Below are positions 22,101 to 34,073 of a stretch of DNA of 64,000 bases, in pieces; the stretch's first letter is position 1, and every line of letters begins with the position of its first letter. A program made the position numbers and the translations under genes. Source of the stretch: Alternaria dauci (taxonomy: Eukaryota > Ascomycota > Dothideomycetes > Pleosporales > Pleosporaceae); assembly GCF_042100115.1 (NCBI RefSeq), contig NC_091273.1, forward strand, positions 2,852,001 through 2,916,000, read 5' to 3'. Below the pieces are notes generated by a model. That model had not been told where the DNA came from and did no database searches. It saw only the letters and a list, made by a program, of their open reading frames with translations.

Positions 22101-22638
22101 TGGCTTGTTAGAGGTGAGTTGTTATCGGGCCACGTGCTTAGTCGGGAAGGCGTGATTGTAGCAAGCGGTTTGGGTGAGGTCGCAACTGTGGACCAGATCA
22201 GCGTTCGTTTGCTCGGGTGCGCGTGGGCAAGCGACCAAACGCGAGAGATCTCGTAGCGGTGTAAACGAAGAAAACAACAACAATGACAGTGAAAGTAAGA
22301 GTAAAAGCTTGGTTACAAAGGTTAATTCAAGGGCTTCCCAAGAACAAAGATGTCTGCATACAATATGATACAATGAATGTGTTCGTCTTGGTGAGCATAT
22401 CTCGTAAGATGACCGACTCACCCGCTCGTGTCTGCATACAGTGACGAGTCGCTGGACGTCTCCATTGCCTCCTCTGCAAAGACAAGAGCAGTCTTTGGGT
22501 ATTCGGTGGCGTCCATGCGGGCTAAGCATCTTCGCAGTAGGGCTGTGCGCTGTCATGTAGATTATCATCCAGGATACTTGTAAGCCATCAAGGCATGGTA
22601 TCCCTGAGAAGGCGTAACGAGGTAATTGCGTACTACCG
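22101..22638. other. intergenic
   Basis: 538 bp between two minus-strand genes. No supported feature. Confidence 0.5.
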
Positions 22639-23420
22639 TCAGCCCGAGATCCCCCGGCCTTCTCTCCAGCCGATAGGTATGAGTGCCGCTGCGACCTGTC
22701 CCACACCCCTCTCGGTTGCGAGTAGGTTGAACTGCGCCGCCGCATTCCTCGTATCCTGAACCTCTAGTCGTATGCCCAAACCGTTGAGGTACGTGCGAAC
22801 CGCAGGCGCGAGAGGGATAGTATTGGGACCGGTGCCGATGATGAGTAGATCTGCCGCGTTGCCGTCAGTCCCCATTGTTACCAGATGCTTGTGGGGGAGA
22901 CTGTAAGCATACCAGGCTTTGGATACAGCAACTCCAGCACTCCCCACGCCTGCTCGGGCACTTCCCATTGACCCTTTGCATTCAGCAGTCTGCCCGTCAT
23001 CATGTCATCTCCTGTGCCGCCTTGGCCAACAGTACCCTCTTTCCTTACTTCGCGTAGCCATGGCCGCCATCGATATGCTTCACCGCCTATTAGCAGAATT
23101 CCGCACCCACTGATGCGCATCTGGTTGTTGAGTGCGAAGCCATCGCCGGTGCAGGCATCGATTGACGTAGCAGGCGCGACTGTGTTTCGGAGGACGTCGA
23201 GGGCGCTGAAGTCGGTCTGTGTGTCTTCGTTGCTCTTGGGGCCACGATCGCGTGTTTTCGGGGGTTTGGATTGGAGGAGGGCGGGGCGTGTCGAGTGTAG
23301 GGAGCGTGCTTGTCGTGCTGATGCGACGGCCGAGAGCTTATGCTTTGGCAAATTGCGACATGATGCTTGGGCTGTACATCTTGAAAAGACACGCGTGCAT
23401 TGCAGTAGACTTCGCTCCAT
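22639..23420 (-). CDS. NDUFAF3-like mitochondrial complex I assembly factor (DUF498 fold)
   Basis: Exons 23420-22913 and 22850-22639; intron 22912-22851 (62 nt, GTATGC..ACTGAC..GGCAG) joins LYPKP to DLLIIGTGPNT; 239 aa. The N-terminus is Arg/Ser-rich without acids (MERSLLQCTRVFSRCTAQAS, then RQARSLHSTRPALLQ), a good mitochondrial presequence. The DUF498/MTH938-like domain follows, with ISGCGILLIGGEAYRWRPWL, DLLIIGTGPNTIPLAPAVR, DTRNAAAQFNLLATERGVGQ and AALIPIGW. Family members assist assembly of the complex I Q module. An in-frame upstream ATG at 23633 would add an implausible leader, so 23420 is preferred. Confidence 0.88.
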
Positions 23421-23779
23421 GGTTGTTGTATGCAATTGATTGTGATGGCGTATTGCTATGTGCATGCCGAAAGTTATGCTAAAGGCCGTGATCGATGCTG
23501 TCATCGATGCACGGAGAGCTTGGACCAGCCACCACGCGAGGCATCTCCATACAGCATGCCTCGCCTTGCACTCCTTCGCCCCTCGCATGTTTCTAACCAT
23601 ATGTACACCCGTACGCTCATGTGACTGTTCCATACAATGAGCCTTGCGATGGCATGAGTCTCCAAACGATGAGCGTGTGGGCCCTCATTCCTTTGCCCAC
23701 TGTTCCACCCTTAGCCACCCCTTGCGAGAGCTGATGATCTTAAAATAGGCAGTAGTACTTAGCAGCCTCTATCGATCCA
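23421..23779. other. intergenic
   Basis: 359 bp between minus-strand genes; promoter of the NDUFAF3-like gene. Nothing else seen. Confidence 0.5.
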
Positions 23780-24687
23780 TCAACGGCCATGCCAGGTATC
23801 TTGACATTCCTCCTTATCATCTGAGTCGAATGCCGAAGAAAGTTCGTTACAGTCCAATCCCTCGGACGCGAATTTCTTCGCCAACGTCGTTCTTTTCTCC
23901 TCGTGCGATCTCTCAAATGACGCCATAAGCTCTGAACTAGTGTTCACTCGCCTCGGTACTTGCCTGCGAAACTGGATAGGCGCTGTGGTCGGCTTCGGTC
24001 TGGCATCTCCATCTTGCTCGCTCGCTGTTGCACGGCGCATGTCTGTTCCTCGCTTTCGCTTGCGATGGTCCTCGACACGAAACACCATGCGATGCAAGAT
24101 GAGCTCTGGCTGATCCGCGCCCAAGTAGCACCGTTCGTCTGCCGGCGGGTTGTACGTGGGCGTCATGCCGCGATCTCTCAAGAGGTTTGAAACCTTTAGC
24201 TCCTCGGCCGGTGTGGTTTGTTTTGGTGCCGTGCTGAAGCCACTCCAATTAGGTGAGCCGATAGTACTGCAGCTGGGAGGCATTGCTGAGAAGCTTATCG
24301 TAGAGTCGAGCAGCTCGCGTAAATATGCATTGCTGGAAGAGAAGTGCGTGCTATCGTGCTGGTGGGTAGACGACCCAAATTCTGGCTCGTATAGGAGGAA
24401 GTTTTGGGAGAACATGCTGGGTTGTTTCGCTAAATCTGAAGGATTTCGTGGTAATCTGGATGTCTTGGAGATTCAGCTCACAGCTCACGGTACAAATCTG
24501 CGACGACGACACGGGCTTGGTGTTTGGAGCAGTTGGAAGCTGAGGTTGGTGAGTCTGGAGCAGGATCATGGAAGTTTCTGCTGCCATGAGCTTTAGAATT
24601 TTCTGGTGAAGGAGAAACAATGCGTGTGGCTGATAGCGATTCTCTATTGTCCTGGTCCATTGTCCGCATCCTCACCACCCACGGCAT
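23780..24687 (-). CDS. unknown protein
   Basis: Exons 24687-24489 and 24435-23780, 284 aa. The intron (24488-24436, 53 nt) has a GTGAGC donor and CCTTCAG acceptor and keeps the frame across VVVADLYHLAKQPSMFSQ. A TTG 30 nt upstream of the ATG is not a start. No signal peptide or TM segment. The most ordered part is LKVSNLLRDRGMTPTYNPPA, then ADQPELILHRMVFRVEDHRK; a basic patch (HRKRKRGTDMRRA) could be a nuclear signal. No family recognised. The exon 1 call is weaker than exon 2. Confidence 0.6.
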
Positions 24688-25352
24688 GCGGTCGCGTTCA
24701 CCTGTCAAGCTGTCCAATAGGACAAGGCCAAAATCAAAGCCATACCGCCACGTTCACTTTTCGGTGACAGAGTCAACGGTTACGGCGAGGTATTTATGAT
24801 CTCGTGGGGAGTCTTGGGAAGAGTAGAGGGTGAGTTGTGTGGTAGCTGTTCGTTGTATGGAGTGGAAGCAAACTGCGATAGGCACTCACTGGCGCCCACT
24901 GTTTGTACGCGCTTCTAGAAACACCCCCACGAGGCCCAAAATCATTCAACCAGAATGGGCAACTCACAGTGCAGCAACCACGCACTACTGTCACCGGATC
25001 CGCCACGTTGGAGTCCTCGCATCGCCAGCGATGAATGGCCTTTACTCCATACCGAACCCCGGCGAGAGGATTCGTTGCAGCAGCCTCAGCCTATCTCGTC
25101 TTGCTCGGGCATGTACACGATGGTGCTCTAGACCCCAGAAATGGCTTGTTGGTTTCGCGGCTTCTACGACTGGCAAGAGCTTTTGACTTGTTGCGTCATG
25201 TATCACAGGAGATCACGTTACCCCCGTGCGCTCTTTCCTCATCAACACACAGCACCCAGCTTCTCACTTTTCTGCTCGCCGTGTCTGCCTAATCAACCCC
25301 ACTCAGCCCAGCAGTCAACGACTTGACTTGCTCTCCTCCAACGTGATACCCC
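24688..25352. promoter_or_regulatory. divergent intergenic region
   Basis: 665 bp between two outward-facing genes, so it should hold both promoters. The plus-strand side is CT-rich close to the start codon. No TATA box identified. Confidence 0.4.
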
Positions 25353-26605
25353 ATGGCAGACATGCCTTCCAACGGGTATGTGTTGTCCTAGATCACTTGG
25401 TTGTCGTAGTGTCTTTACTGACCGGCCAACAGACGCAGAGGCCACGTCTTTTCAACGGTGAAGAGCCGGAAGAGCAGTGGTGGCAAGAAGGGCAATAGAT
25501 CACCTAGCGAAAAGAGTACGACCAAGTCCGGGATCATTCATTGCTACTTCCTCGAGTTGCCTGCCGGTACGTCCCTCTTTCTTTTGCCTGCCATCCAAAC
25601 CGCTAACGAGCCGCAGAGATCCGCAATCGCATATACCACTTCGCCAGGGGAAAGGTGTATGATGAGTGTCTGACACCACCACTGCTGCGCAAGGGCTGTA
25701 GGACTTCAATTGGAGGCATCGCCAGCCCAAGTCAACTAGGCACTCTGAGCTATCGTGCTCTCACCCAGGTCTGCAAGCAGATTCGATCCGAGTTCCGGCC
25801 TATCTGGCTTCGCCAATCGTGCTTCCGCATGAAACTCCCAGCAGTTGCTCAATTCATTACGGCGTACTACCCCAAGGTCGCGGATTACCAGAACGCCCCG
25901 AAGCTTCTACTGATTTCTTGGGATCACGGAATGACCGAAGACGAGTTTGGAGAAATTTATGAGGACTATGACGGCCTTGACGAGGGTTCCATGGAGCATG
26001 TTCTGACAGACATCACGCTCCTGGTCCGCCTGCGCGCGCATTGCCCCACTTTTACAGCCAAATTCATCTCCCGTCGGATACTCGAGGACGATGTGCCGAA
26101 TGCGATGTGCTATTACTGCGGACACAGCATTTATTGCACATGTGATAATGGTTGCAACCATGCAGACGCATTCGACCAAGCACGCTGGGAGATGGTGGAA
26201 AGCTATCAGTACTTGAAGGGTCTAAACGCATTCCTCACTAACAGCAACGATTTCTGGCTTCAGATGCTCCGCGATAACGTTCGTGTGCGCACTCTCGTCG
26301 AGTTCACTTTCGATGTAAACACTGGACGGCCCACGATCTTCGTTCGTTTCTCTCAAAATTACGCTCCCAAGAGCTTCCATCCACACACCATGTATAACGA
26401 CTCCCTGATCCTTCTCAACCGCCTGGGAATGTTGGATCTCAAGCATGACGAGCTACTTGACTATGTTGTCGGCGAAGCAAATGGCAAACATACGCGTCAC
26501 TTGGGTGGAATCAATCTGCAGGTGCAATACAACCAAATTCTTCTTGATGGGCCTACCATCGCCAGCTGGAAGAAGGAGAATGAGGCCAATGCATCTATTC
26601 CTTGA
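25353..26605 (+). CDS. unknown protein with F-box-like N-terminal motif (2EXR type)
   Basis: Exons 25353-25375, 25433-25566 and 25617-26605; introns of 57 and 50 nt; 381 aa. After a basic Ser-rich leader comes CYFLELPAEIRNRIYHFARG, the pattern of the F-box-like segment that opens many fungal proteins with this architecture, then LTQVCKQIRSEFRPIWLRQS. A cysteine/histidine cluster (CYYCGHSIYCTCDNGCNHAD, around residue 215) may bind zinc. Typical of large lineage-expanded fungal families; substrate and partners unknown. Confidence 0.75.
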
Positions 26606-28092
26606 TGGCCTCATTATGAGGTAAAGCGGCGTGCGTCCTGTCATGGGCCAAAGCTCCGCTCTACTCAGCTGTATCCATCACTAAGAACTTACGCAGAAGG
26701 TACATGCGTCGATACAGCTTCACATACAAGTAGTGGTGTATACTTTCATCTCAGGCCTAGCCATCTGGGGTATGCTTCAATCAGAACAAGCTTCCTTGTT
26801 TAGACGTTGGTTCTTATTTCAGGCGTCGAAAAATGTGCTGATGCACTTGCCGGGATTCAATCAACAGATTTTCCAACGGCATCCAACTCGAGACCAATGC
26901 GTGATGTCCGCTTGCAGCTGCGAGTGAACTTGCAACATGTAATCAGTGAAGTGTATGAACTTGGTCAATGCTCCCTCTGAAGAGCATGGTGCCGAACACC
27001 CCTCGCCCGGCTCGAGCCGGCCGAACTAAAGCGCATCCTGAACACCCCCACCGCCATCAACCTTGCCACACATCTACAGAGTTTACACCTCCAATAATCA
27101 CCAAACCCGATAGTGCCAGCGCCGCTACATAATCAGTGAAGATGCAATGAAACGACGCGTCTGAGCTTAATTATGCGCTCAGTCATGCTGAGCTGCTACG
27201 ATCGGCTTGTTGACTACCCGAATGAAGGATAACGCACAGAGAACCGCTCTGTCGGAGCCTGCCTTTTCAAGACGCTTGTTTAAGGCGGTCTGACGTTTTC
27301 AACGGTAGGCGTTGCGCGTGTTACGATGTGGCGCAGATCTTGCGGACTAAGGTGGACGGACGGGTCGTGTTGCCCTGCCTCGGCCCGTCCGGTGAAGAGC
27401 CTCTGAACAGGCAAAGGAGGATGCGCACCCTGGTCCAGCTAGGCTCTATCAAGGAGCTCGGCCGACAGTTCGCACGAGGCGCAGAATCGGTATGCCACTG
27501 TGTTATCATGCACCAAAAGTCGGTAGCCTATCATATCGCTAACACAGCCGAGCTGAACGCAGTCTTGCTGACTACGGACAGCGTGACGCCTGATCAGACG
27601 TCATTGGCTGCAGTTGTGTCCCGTATGGCTTCTGTATCCATGTGCAGTCAGCAACTAGGCAGCATCAGATGGCAAGGTTTCGATGAAGCGCTGCTATGGA
27701 GGCCGACATATCAAGGCTGACAAGTTCTGGGCAGACTTGTCAACAATCAAGCCAAGCCTGCAATCAAGCTGAATGTGGTCCCTGCTCATTAGCCTTGTCG
27801 ATCACCCACAGGCCTATTAGAAAGACGTGCCATCCCTCTATTTAGGTATAGCTATACCTATATATTCTAGGCCGCTAGTGAGCAGGGGCCACATCCAGCT
27901 TGATTGCAGCTTGGCTTGATTGTTGACAAGTCTGGTTCTGGGATGTGTTGCTACCCGGGGTATATGTAGCCCAGCTCCTCTCTCCAGACATGCGCAGCTG
28001 AACCAAAAATCTCTCGTCGCATCTACCCTCTGCATCACCTGGACTTGTTGATTACCCTACCCAATTCACATACTACCTGGCAAGCTTTAAAG
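26606..28092. other. intergenic with foldback element
   Basis: About 1.5 kb. An ORF at 27328-27720 has no recognisable family and I do not call it. The only clear structure is the foldback at 27732-27934, whose right end is about 160 bp upstream of the P450 start. Confidence 0.6.
27732..27934. repeat. foldback (inverted-repeat) element, MITE-like
   Basis: Left arm 27732-27793 (62 nt) is the near-perfect reverse complement of right arm 27874-27934 (61 nt): three mismatches, all transitions, and one single-base gap by hand alignment. Both arms begin CAGACTTGTCAACAATCAAG from the outside. The 80-nt loop contains an 18-nt perfect palindrome (27843-27860, TAGGTATAGCTATACCTA). No coding capacity. 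No target-site duplication was established, so the element class is open. Confidence 0.75.
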
Positions 28093-31000
28093 ATGGCGTC
28101 TGAATCATCGGATTCTCTCCCTATTCCCCAACCTCCCCCACACTTGTTCATTGGTAACCTCGCTGAGATTGACCCCGACAACGCGCCAGCATCTTTGCAG
28201 CGGCTTGCGGACATCTATGGCGAGATCTACCAGCTCGACCTTCCAAGACACGATGGCAAACTCATCGTTGTCTCTTCCTATGATACGATCAACGACTGCT
28301 TTGATAGCGAAAGGTTTCAAAAGCCCATTAATGCGACCCTGGAGGAGGTACGCGCTTTGACTGGAGACGGTCTGTTCACAGCATACCCCGGTGAAAAGGT
28401 AAGTAACAAACACTCCTTCTTGTCGTATATACTAAAAGAGGACCCAGGCCTGGGGTATTGCTCATCGGCTGCTCATGCCGGTGTTTGGACCCATGGGAAT
28501 CAGGAAAATGTTTGACGGCATGATGGATATTTCAACACAAATGCTGCTTCGATGGGATCGTTTCGGCCCGGAGCGCGAGATAGAATGCAGTGATGACTTC
28601 ACGAGGTAACCATGACCCCATTCTCGCACGACTTGCCTTTTGGTACTAACAGCTTCGAGGTTGACATTTGACATGATCGGTCTATGTGCATTCGGCTACA
28701 GATTCAACAATTTCTATACCGACCGTGCACATCCCTTCGTAGAGGAGATGGTCGAAGTTTTGACCGAGTCCGGAAGAAGAGCCAACCGCACATCTGTTGA
28801 AAATAAGCTTCGTGTCTTTGCTGAAACCCAGCGGCAGGAGAACGTGAAGAAGATGCACCAACTGTGCGACCAGATCATTGCAGATCGAATTGCTCATCCG
28901 CAGCCAGATGCCAAGGATCTACTGAACCCTATGCTCGAAGGTGTGGATAAGGAGACAGGCGAAAAGATGACAAAAGAATCTGTAAGGTACAACATGGTGA
29001 CCTTTTTGGTCGCCGGCCACGAGACCACAAGTGGAACCTTGGGTTTCTTGTTCTATCATCTACTCAGGAACCCAGAAAAGTATCTGAGAGCCCAGCAAGA
29101 AGTCGACGAAGTACTTGGAGACGGACCGCTTGAACTCAAGCATCTCCCGAAGCTCACCTACATAAAGTTCGCAATCTACGAGGCATTGCGTTTCCTCGGC
29201 CCCATTGCAATCAACGGAAAGCAAGCGTTGAAGCCTACCAAGATTGCAGTACGTCCAATTTCCCGCTGATATAGTCTCTATGCTAATGGAAATAAGGGGA
29301 AATATCAGGTGCAGCCAGAGGATCAGATCCTGATGAACCTAAGAGGACTCCATCACGACCCCAAGGTCTATGGCGACGATGCTGACGTATTTCGACCCGA
29401 GCGTTTTCTGGACGGCGGTTGGGAGAAACTTCCTCCAAATGCATGGAAGGCTTTCGGCGATGGAATGCGCGCTTGCATCGGCAGGACATTTGCTGAGCAA
29501 GAGATGATCATGGTTGTCGCACTCATTTTGCAGAAGTTCCAGGTTGAGCTTGCAGATCCCGGTTACCAGCTCCGTATGTGTATCATTTCCCTGATGTACA
29601 GGAACATTGCTGATCCAGTTATCCAGATGTATCAGTAACCATTACGCAGAAACCGAAGGACCTGAAGATCAAAGTGCGCAGACGACCTGGACGTACAATG
29701 GCTAGTCTGGGTGGCGTTGGGACCAGTACCACTGCTGCTAAGAAGGACGGTGGTGATGAGTCAAGCAAGACTGGAGAATCAAATCCACCTGCCACAGACT
29801 TGAAGCCTATTACAGTACTATATGGTTCAAACTCCGGTACATGCAAGTCCTATGCCGAAGACCTGGAGACCAACGCCACACGATACGGATTCAAGGCGAA
29901 CATAGCCAGTTTAGACTCGGCCACCGAGCATGTTCCTAAAGATCAGCCTGTCGTCATCATTGAACCCTCATACGAGGGTAAGCCAGCCGACAATGCAAAG
30001 AAGTTCACTGCATGGCTTGAGAGCAACACGGACCCCAAGCTGCTTGAGGGGGTTCAGTATGCCGTCTTTGGGGTGGGAAATAGCGACTGGACTCATTCGT
30101 ATCACCGGATTCCTAAACTCACTGATGAGTTGTTTGCGAAGATGGGTGCGAAACAGTTCACTGAGACCGGTCTCGTCAACGTGAAAGAAGATGTCATGGG
30201 ACCTTGGGAGAAGTGGTCCGAACAGATGTGGAGTGATCTTCGCAAGTCCAGTGGTACTACTACTGAAGTACTCAGAGGACAGCTCCAGGCCGCCATCACA
30301 CCTCCGAAGTTCGCCACGTACCTTGGAGGTAAGGATATCGGCTACGGTGAAGTCAAGGTCAACAAAGATCTGGGTGGCGGCGAGGTTGGCCTTAGCAAGA
30401 AACACATGGAGATTGAACTTCCAGCAGGGACATCGTATCGTTCAGGCGACTACATGGTCATCCTGCCGCTCAACAGCATCTCCAATGTCAGACGGGTCAT
30501 GAAGCGCTTCGACCTGTCACCTGATGACAACATCCACATCACCGGCACCAACAAGACATTCATCACAACCGAAGCACCAATCTCGATCTTCGACCTGCTA
30601 ATGACACGTGTGGAACTGGGTACGCCGATCTCGCAAAAGCAACTACAAACTCTTGCAGAAGCGACACCGGAGAACGAAAGGGCCAGGCTACTGGACTTGG
30701 CAAGCGACAAGACGTACAAGGAGCAAGTCATACCCAAGCGCTACAGTATCCTTGATATTCTTGAAGACCATCCAGCCTGTCAGCTCCCTTTCGCGGTTTA
30801 CCTTGACTCACTCAAACCTCTGTCTCCTCGTCAATACAGCATTTCGTCATCGCCGCTCGCCAATGTTGAGTTTATCCAGACAGCTGATGGAAAGACTGGC
30901 CAGCGTCTGACTGCATCCTTGACTTACGATGTCCACGACGAGGCCGCATGGAGTGGGGATAATCGCCGCTTCCACGGTGTCGCGTCCACATACCTAGCGG

Positions 31001-31548
31001 GTCAAGAGCCGGGCGAGAAGATCCGTTGCTTCCCGCGTCAGACAAACATCAACTTTCACCTACCTTCCGACCCGACCGTACCAATCATCATGGTATGCGC
31101 GGGCTCAGGTCTCGCTCCTATGCGCGGCTTCATCCAGGAACGCGCAACCATTAAGAAGGCTCGGAACGCGACAGTCGGTCCAGCGATCTTATATTTTGGT
31201 TGCCGTCATTACGAGAAGGACTTCATCTACTCTGACGAGTTGAAGCAGTGGGAGGCCGATGGTGTCGTCAGTGTGCGCGGCTGTTTCTCGAAAGTTGCTC
31301 CTGAGGGCGAGAAGGCGCAACGGGTGCCGGATCGGATGTGGGACGAGCGGAAGGAGTTGGCCGAGCTATTTGGGAATGGAGGCGCGAAGGTCTTTATCTG
31401 TGGTAGTGCGAGCAAGTTGGCAAAGAGCACAGCGGAAGTGTGCATGAAGATTTTCCGGGATACTTTCCCGGGCAAGACGGAACAAGATGCTTTAGAATGG
31501 CTGGAGAAGGTCAGGGAGGATAGGTACGTGAGCGATGTGTTCGAGTAG
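28093..31548 (+). CDS. self-sufficient cytochrome P450 : NADPH-P450 reductase fusion (CYP505 / P450foxy type)
   Basis: Subterminal fatty-acid hydroxylase family, catalytically complete in one chain. Exons 28093-28398, 28448-28605, 28660-29248, 29297-29573 and 29636-31548; introns 49, 54, 48 and 62 nt; 1080 aa. P450 half: I-helix FLVAGHETTSGTLG, ExxR as EALRFLGP, heme loop AFGDGMRACIGRTFAEQE with C411 as ligand. Reductase half: FMN-binding TVLYGSNSGTCKSYAEDLET, FAD-binding LSPRQYSISSSP, NADPH-binding MVCAGSGLAPMRGFIQER and CGSASKLAKS. No membrane anchor, as expected for CYP505. The last intron (29574-29635) sits just before the linker; its acceptor was chosen because it restores LTITQKPKDLKIKV in frame. 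The substrate is inferred from family only. Confidence 0.93.
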
Positions 31549-32006
31549 ACGAGTTTCACAGTTGAAACTGTTTTCTGGAGACCAGAGACTAGAATTTCGG
31601 TACTGTATCTACATAGGACTTGTTGTGTTGCGCCTTGAATTTTAGTGTCGTCCGATTGATTGCGTCTGCAGCGGCCATGATTCGACGGTTCCTAAGAACA
31701 ACATGCGAAACACCTTACCCGTCCCGCTGTCAAGGCAATGAAACAGAATGGCTGATCTTGGTAACCTTGGCAGCGGAACAATATGCACAATACAATCGCG
31801 GCGGAGAAATAACGAATATGCAGCCAAGAGACGCCTAGCGGGGTGAATCGACCCGAGTAGGCTGCGTGTTCACGTGGAGCCACGTCGTCGCGTGATGCGC
31901 GAAAACGGGGGTTTTGCGGGGGATATACAGTCCGATTCCCAGTCGAGATGCGTAGCGTCCCATTTAATCCCATTTAGGCTGACAGTAGAGGCGTAGGAAC
32001 CGTTTT

Positions 32007-32110
32007 AAATAAGAGTTTATTTTTCTCGTTTTCTCTCCTTTAGAAGGTATACACGCTCTAAATAAGGGCTTTTCTTCTATTTTTCTTTCTTTAGAAGGTA
32101 TACACGCTGC
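32007..32110. repeat. two-copy tandem repeat, about 51-53 bp
   Basis: Two units, each opening AAATAAG, passing through a T/C-rich run, and closing with CTTTAGAAGGTATACACGCT (at 32038 and 32089). A third start (AAGAAAGGGG) follows. The T-rich middle differs between units. Confidence 0.7.
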
Positions 32111-32794
32111 TAAGAAAGGGGTAAGACCGTAAGAGATTACGTGTGTAGTCTAGCAAGGGTACGGAGCAAAGAGGAGAACCTTGAGAAGAGACGCCACGCA
32201 TCTCAATTAGGAATAGGACTGTACGCACCCCGGACTGTCACTTGAACTCGAATAATGGGGTACAGGATGGAGATGCACCGAAGTGGTCGTCGACAACGCA
32301 CAACATTCGTGTAAGCACCTGCAGTAACGCGCGAGGCTAACGACATGGAGACGGGTACCGGATACAACCGTGGTCCGTAATATGGAAATGTGTGTCGGGG
32401 GTTAGTCCAGTGGTGGAGATTTCTCTCAAACATGCCGGGATTGCTAAGTATTCTGCCGAGCTTGGAAATATCTGGGGTTACCAATCTGATGAAATTAGCG
32501 TCGTGTGGGCGCCACCAGTCTTGGGACGACAAGGTAGCGTTTGAGAAGCCTGGTATGATAGGTGGTATATCCGGATGCTGGTGTTCTGCAATTGATCGGC
32601 AGGACTACGGACAAGGGCTGGTCTGGGAGGAGTTGTCTGCCTGCGACGAATAAGCCGCTTACTGGCAAACTCCGCCGTTTTGCATCTGACTCCGAAAGGG
32701 TGAAGGTGGCCCGACGGAGGTCATATCGGCGTCTTGGTGTGATTTGAATAGAAGAAGGGCAGAATTGAGGGATCGTCGTCGTACTTTTCGATCC

Positions 32795-32801
32795 TATAAA
32801 A
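32795..32801 (+). promoter_or_regulatory. TATA box of the beta-helix protein gene
   Basis: TATAAAA, 87 bp upstream of the ATG at 32882; a good match in sequence and distance for a strong, regulated core promoter. Confidence 0.6.
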
Positions 32802-32881
32802 GATGTACTCCTGCTGATCTGTCAATCGTATTAGCATCAGCACATCTTCCCTGTTCCTTTTTCTTCGTTCAAGCAACGAAT

Positions 32882-34073
32882 ATGGTTCAATTCACTGGTC
32901 TCACGGCGGTGCTGGCACTTGCCTCCACTGTTTATGCCCAATGCGGTTCCGGCAGTCCTGCCGCCCGAGTTACTGGGTCCGGTAGCTCTTTCACAGCAAC
33001 GAGGGGCACGACAAACCTCTACACTGGCTCCGACTACCGTCTAGGTAAGTTTCAGCTGTACAGATTCCATGTAACATATGCACTGACTTTGTATCTTCAC
33101 CTTTGCAGCCATCCAACGCGCTCTCGATGGAATCACCAGCGGACAGCGTGTTTCCGTCATGGCATCCGGCAACATTGGCGCCGGAACCATCACCATCACA
33201 AGCGGAAAGACGTTTGAAGGCTGTGGGACTATAACCGCTGCTCCCAAGAGCGGAGGAGGAAACATTGAAGTGACTGACCAGACTGGTGTCAGCATTCCTT
33301 ACCTCACCATGGCCGGGTCCACCTACTTTGGCATGCGCTTCTCTGGCACCAAAGACCTGACCCTAGGCACTATCAACTTCAACCTCCAGCAAGGAATGGG
33401 TATTCGGTTCGACCGCGACCGAGCGGCCAACACAAATGTCAAGATGGGCACCATCACCTGCACCGGCGGCTCGTCGCACTGCGTCGAGACATGGAACATT
33501 GACAGGCTCGAGATTGGTTCCGTCATCGGCAGGAATGTCGGAGAGTGTGGTCTGCTTATCCAGAAGGTCACAAACGCAAACATCGGCACGGTAGACTGCG
33601 ACAACTGCGCTACAGGCACCGGATATGGCGCCCTCCGTTTTGCCAACGAGGCTGGAAAGCTCAACGGCGGATACGCAACTAACATCAAGGTCAACCGTGT
33701 CAAGGCTCGTGGTGGTGGTCGCGGAGTCTTCTGTGTCTCTGCCTCTGGTGGTGTGGAGATTGGTACCATTGACGTCGCCAACACTGGCAACAACGCCGTC
33801 TTGCTCGAGAACTGCTACAATTTCAACATCAAAGCCGGTACTGTCAACGGCGGTGGTGAAGTTCGTCTTGCCGCTAGGACCGAGTTTGAGAACAGCAGGG
33901 ACATTGCGATTGCGCTCAGGGTTGATGGAACTACTGTGAGGGAAAGCCGTGAGTATCCCCATACCAACTGCATGTGAAACACGTACTGACTTGGCATCCC
34001 AAATATAGCTTGCACAGCTAATAAGACCAAGTGGAACCTTACGGGCAATGGTGCAAGGACCATCTGCACCTAA
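32882..34073 (+). CDS. secreted right-handed beta-helix (pectin-lyase-fold) protein
   Basis: Exons 32882-33044, 33109-33948 and 34009-34073; introns of 64 and 60 nt; 355 aa. Clear signal peptide MVQFTGLTAVLALASTVYA with cleavage before QCGSG. The mature protein is a repeating turn-and-strand pattern (e.g. GNIGAGTITITSGKTFEGCG, YLTMAGSTYFGMRFSGTKDL, NTGNNAVLLENCYNFNIKAG) typical of parallel beta-helix proteins, with many Cys (CTGGSSHC, GECGLL, CDNCATG). The acidic catalytic sets of GH28 or the pectate lyase basic sites are not evident, so I do not assign an enzyme activity. Both introns share an internal sequence with introns of the permease gene 3-4 kb downstream. Confidence 0.82.
33045..33108 (+). 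repeat. intron with introner-like sequence (copy A)
   Basis: 64-nt intron. Its last 28 nt match the last 28 nt of the 64-nt permease intron at 36935-36998 at 24 positions (ACTGACTTTGTATCTTCACC.. versus CCTGACTTTCTACCTTCACC..), and both share CATGT(G)A.ACATA upstream. Confidence 0.6.
33949..34008 (+). repeat. intron with introner-like sequence (copy B)
   Basis: 60-nt intron carrying TGCATGTGAAACACGTACTG; TGCATGTGAAACA is identical to the segment in the permease intron at 37849-37909. Confidence 0.5.

Larger units (their letters stand above)
31549..32881. other. intergenic with AT-rich tandem repeat
   Basis: 1.3 kb. Contains the AT-rich tandem repeat at 32007-32110 and the TATA box of the next gene. 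No supported ORF. Confidence 0.55.

Noticed and set aside
27328..27720. 130-codon plus-strand ORF upstream of the P450
   Set aside because: No family resemblance, no signal or TM segment, no splice partners; next to a foldback element and most likely chance.
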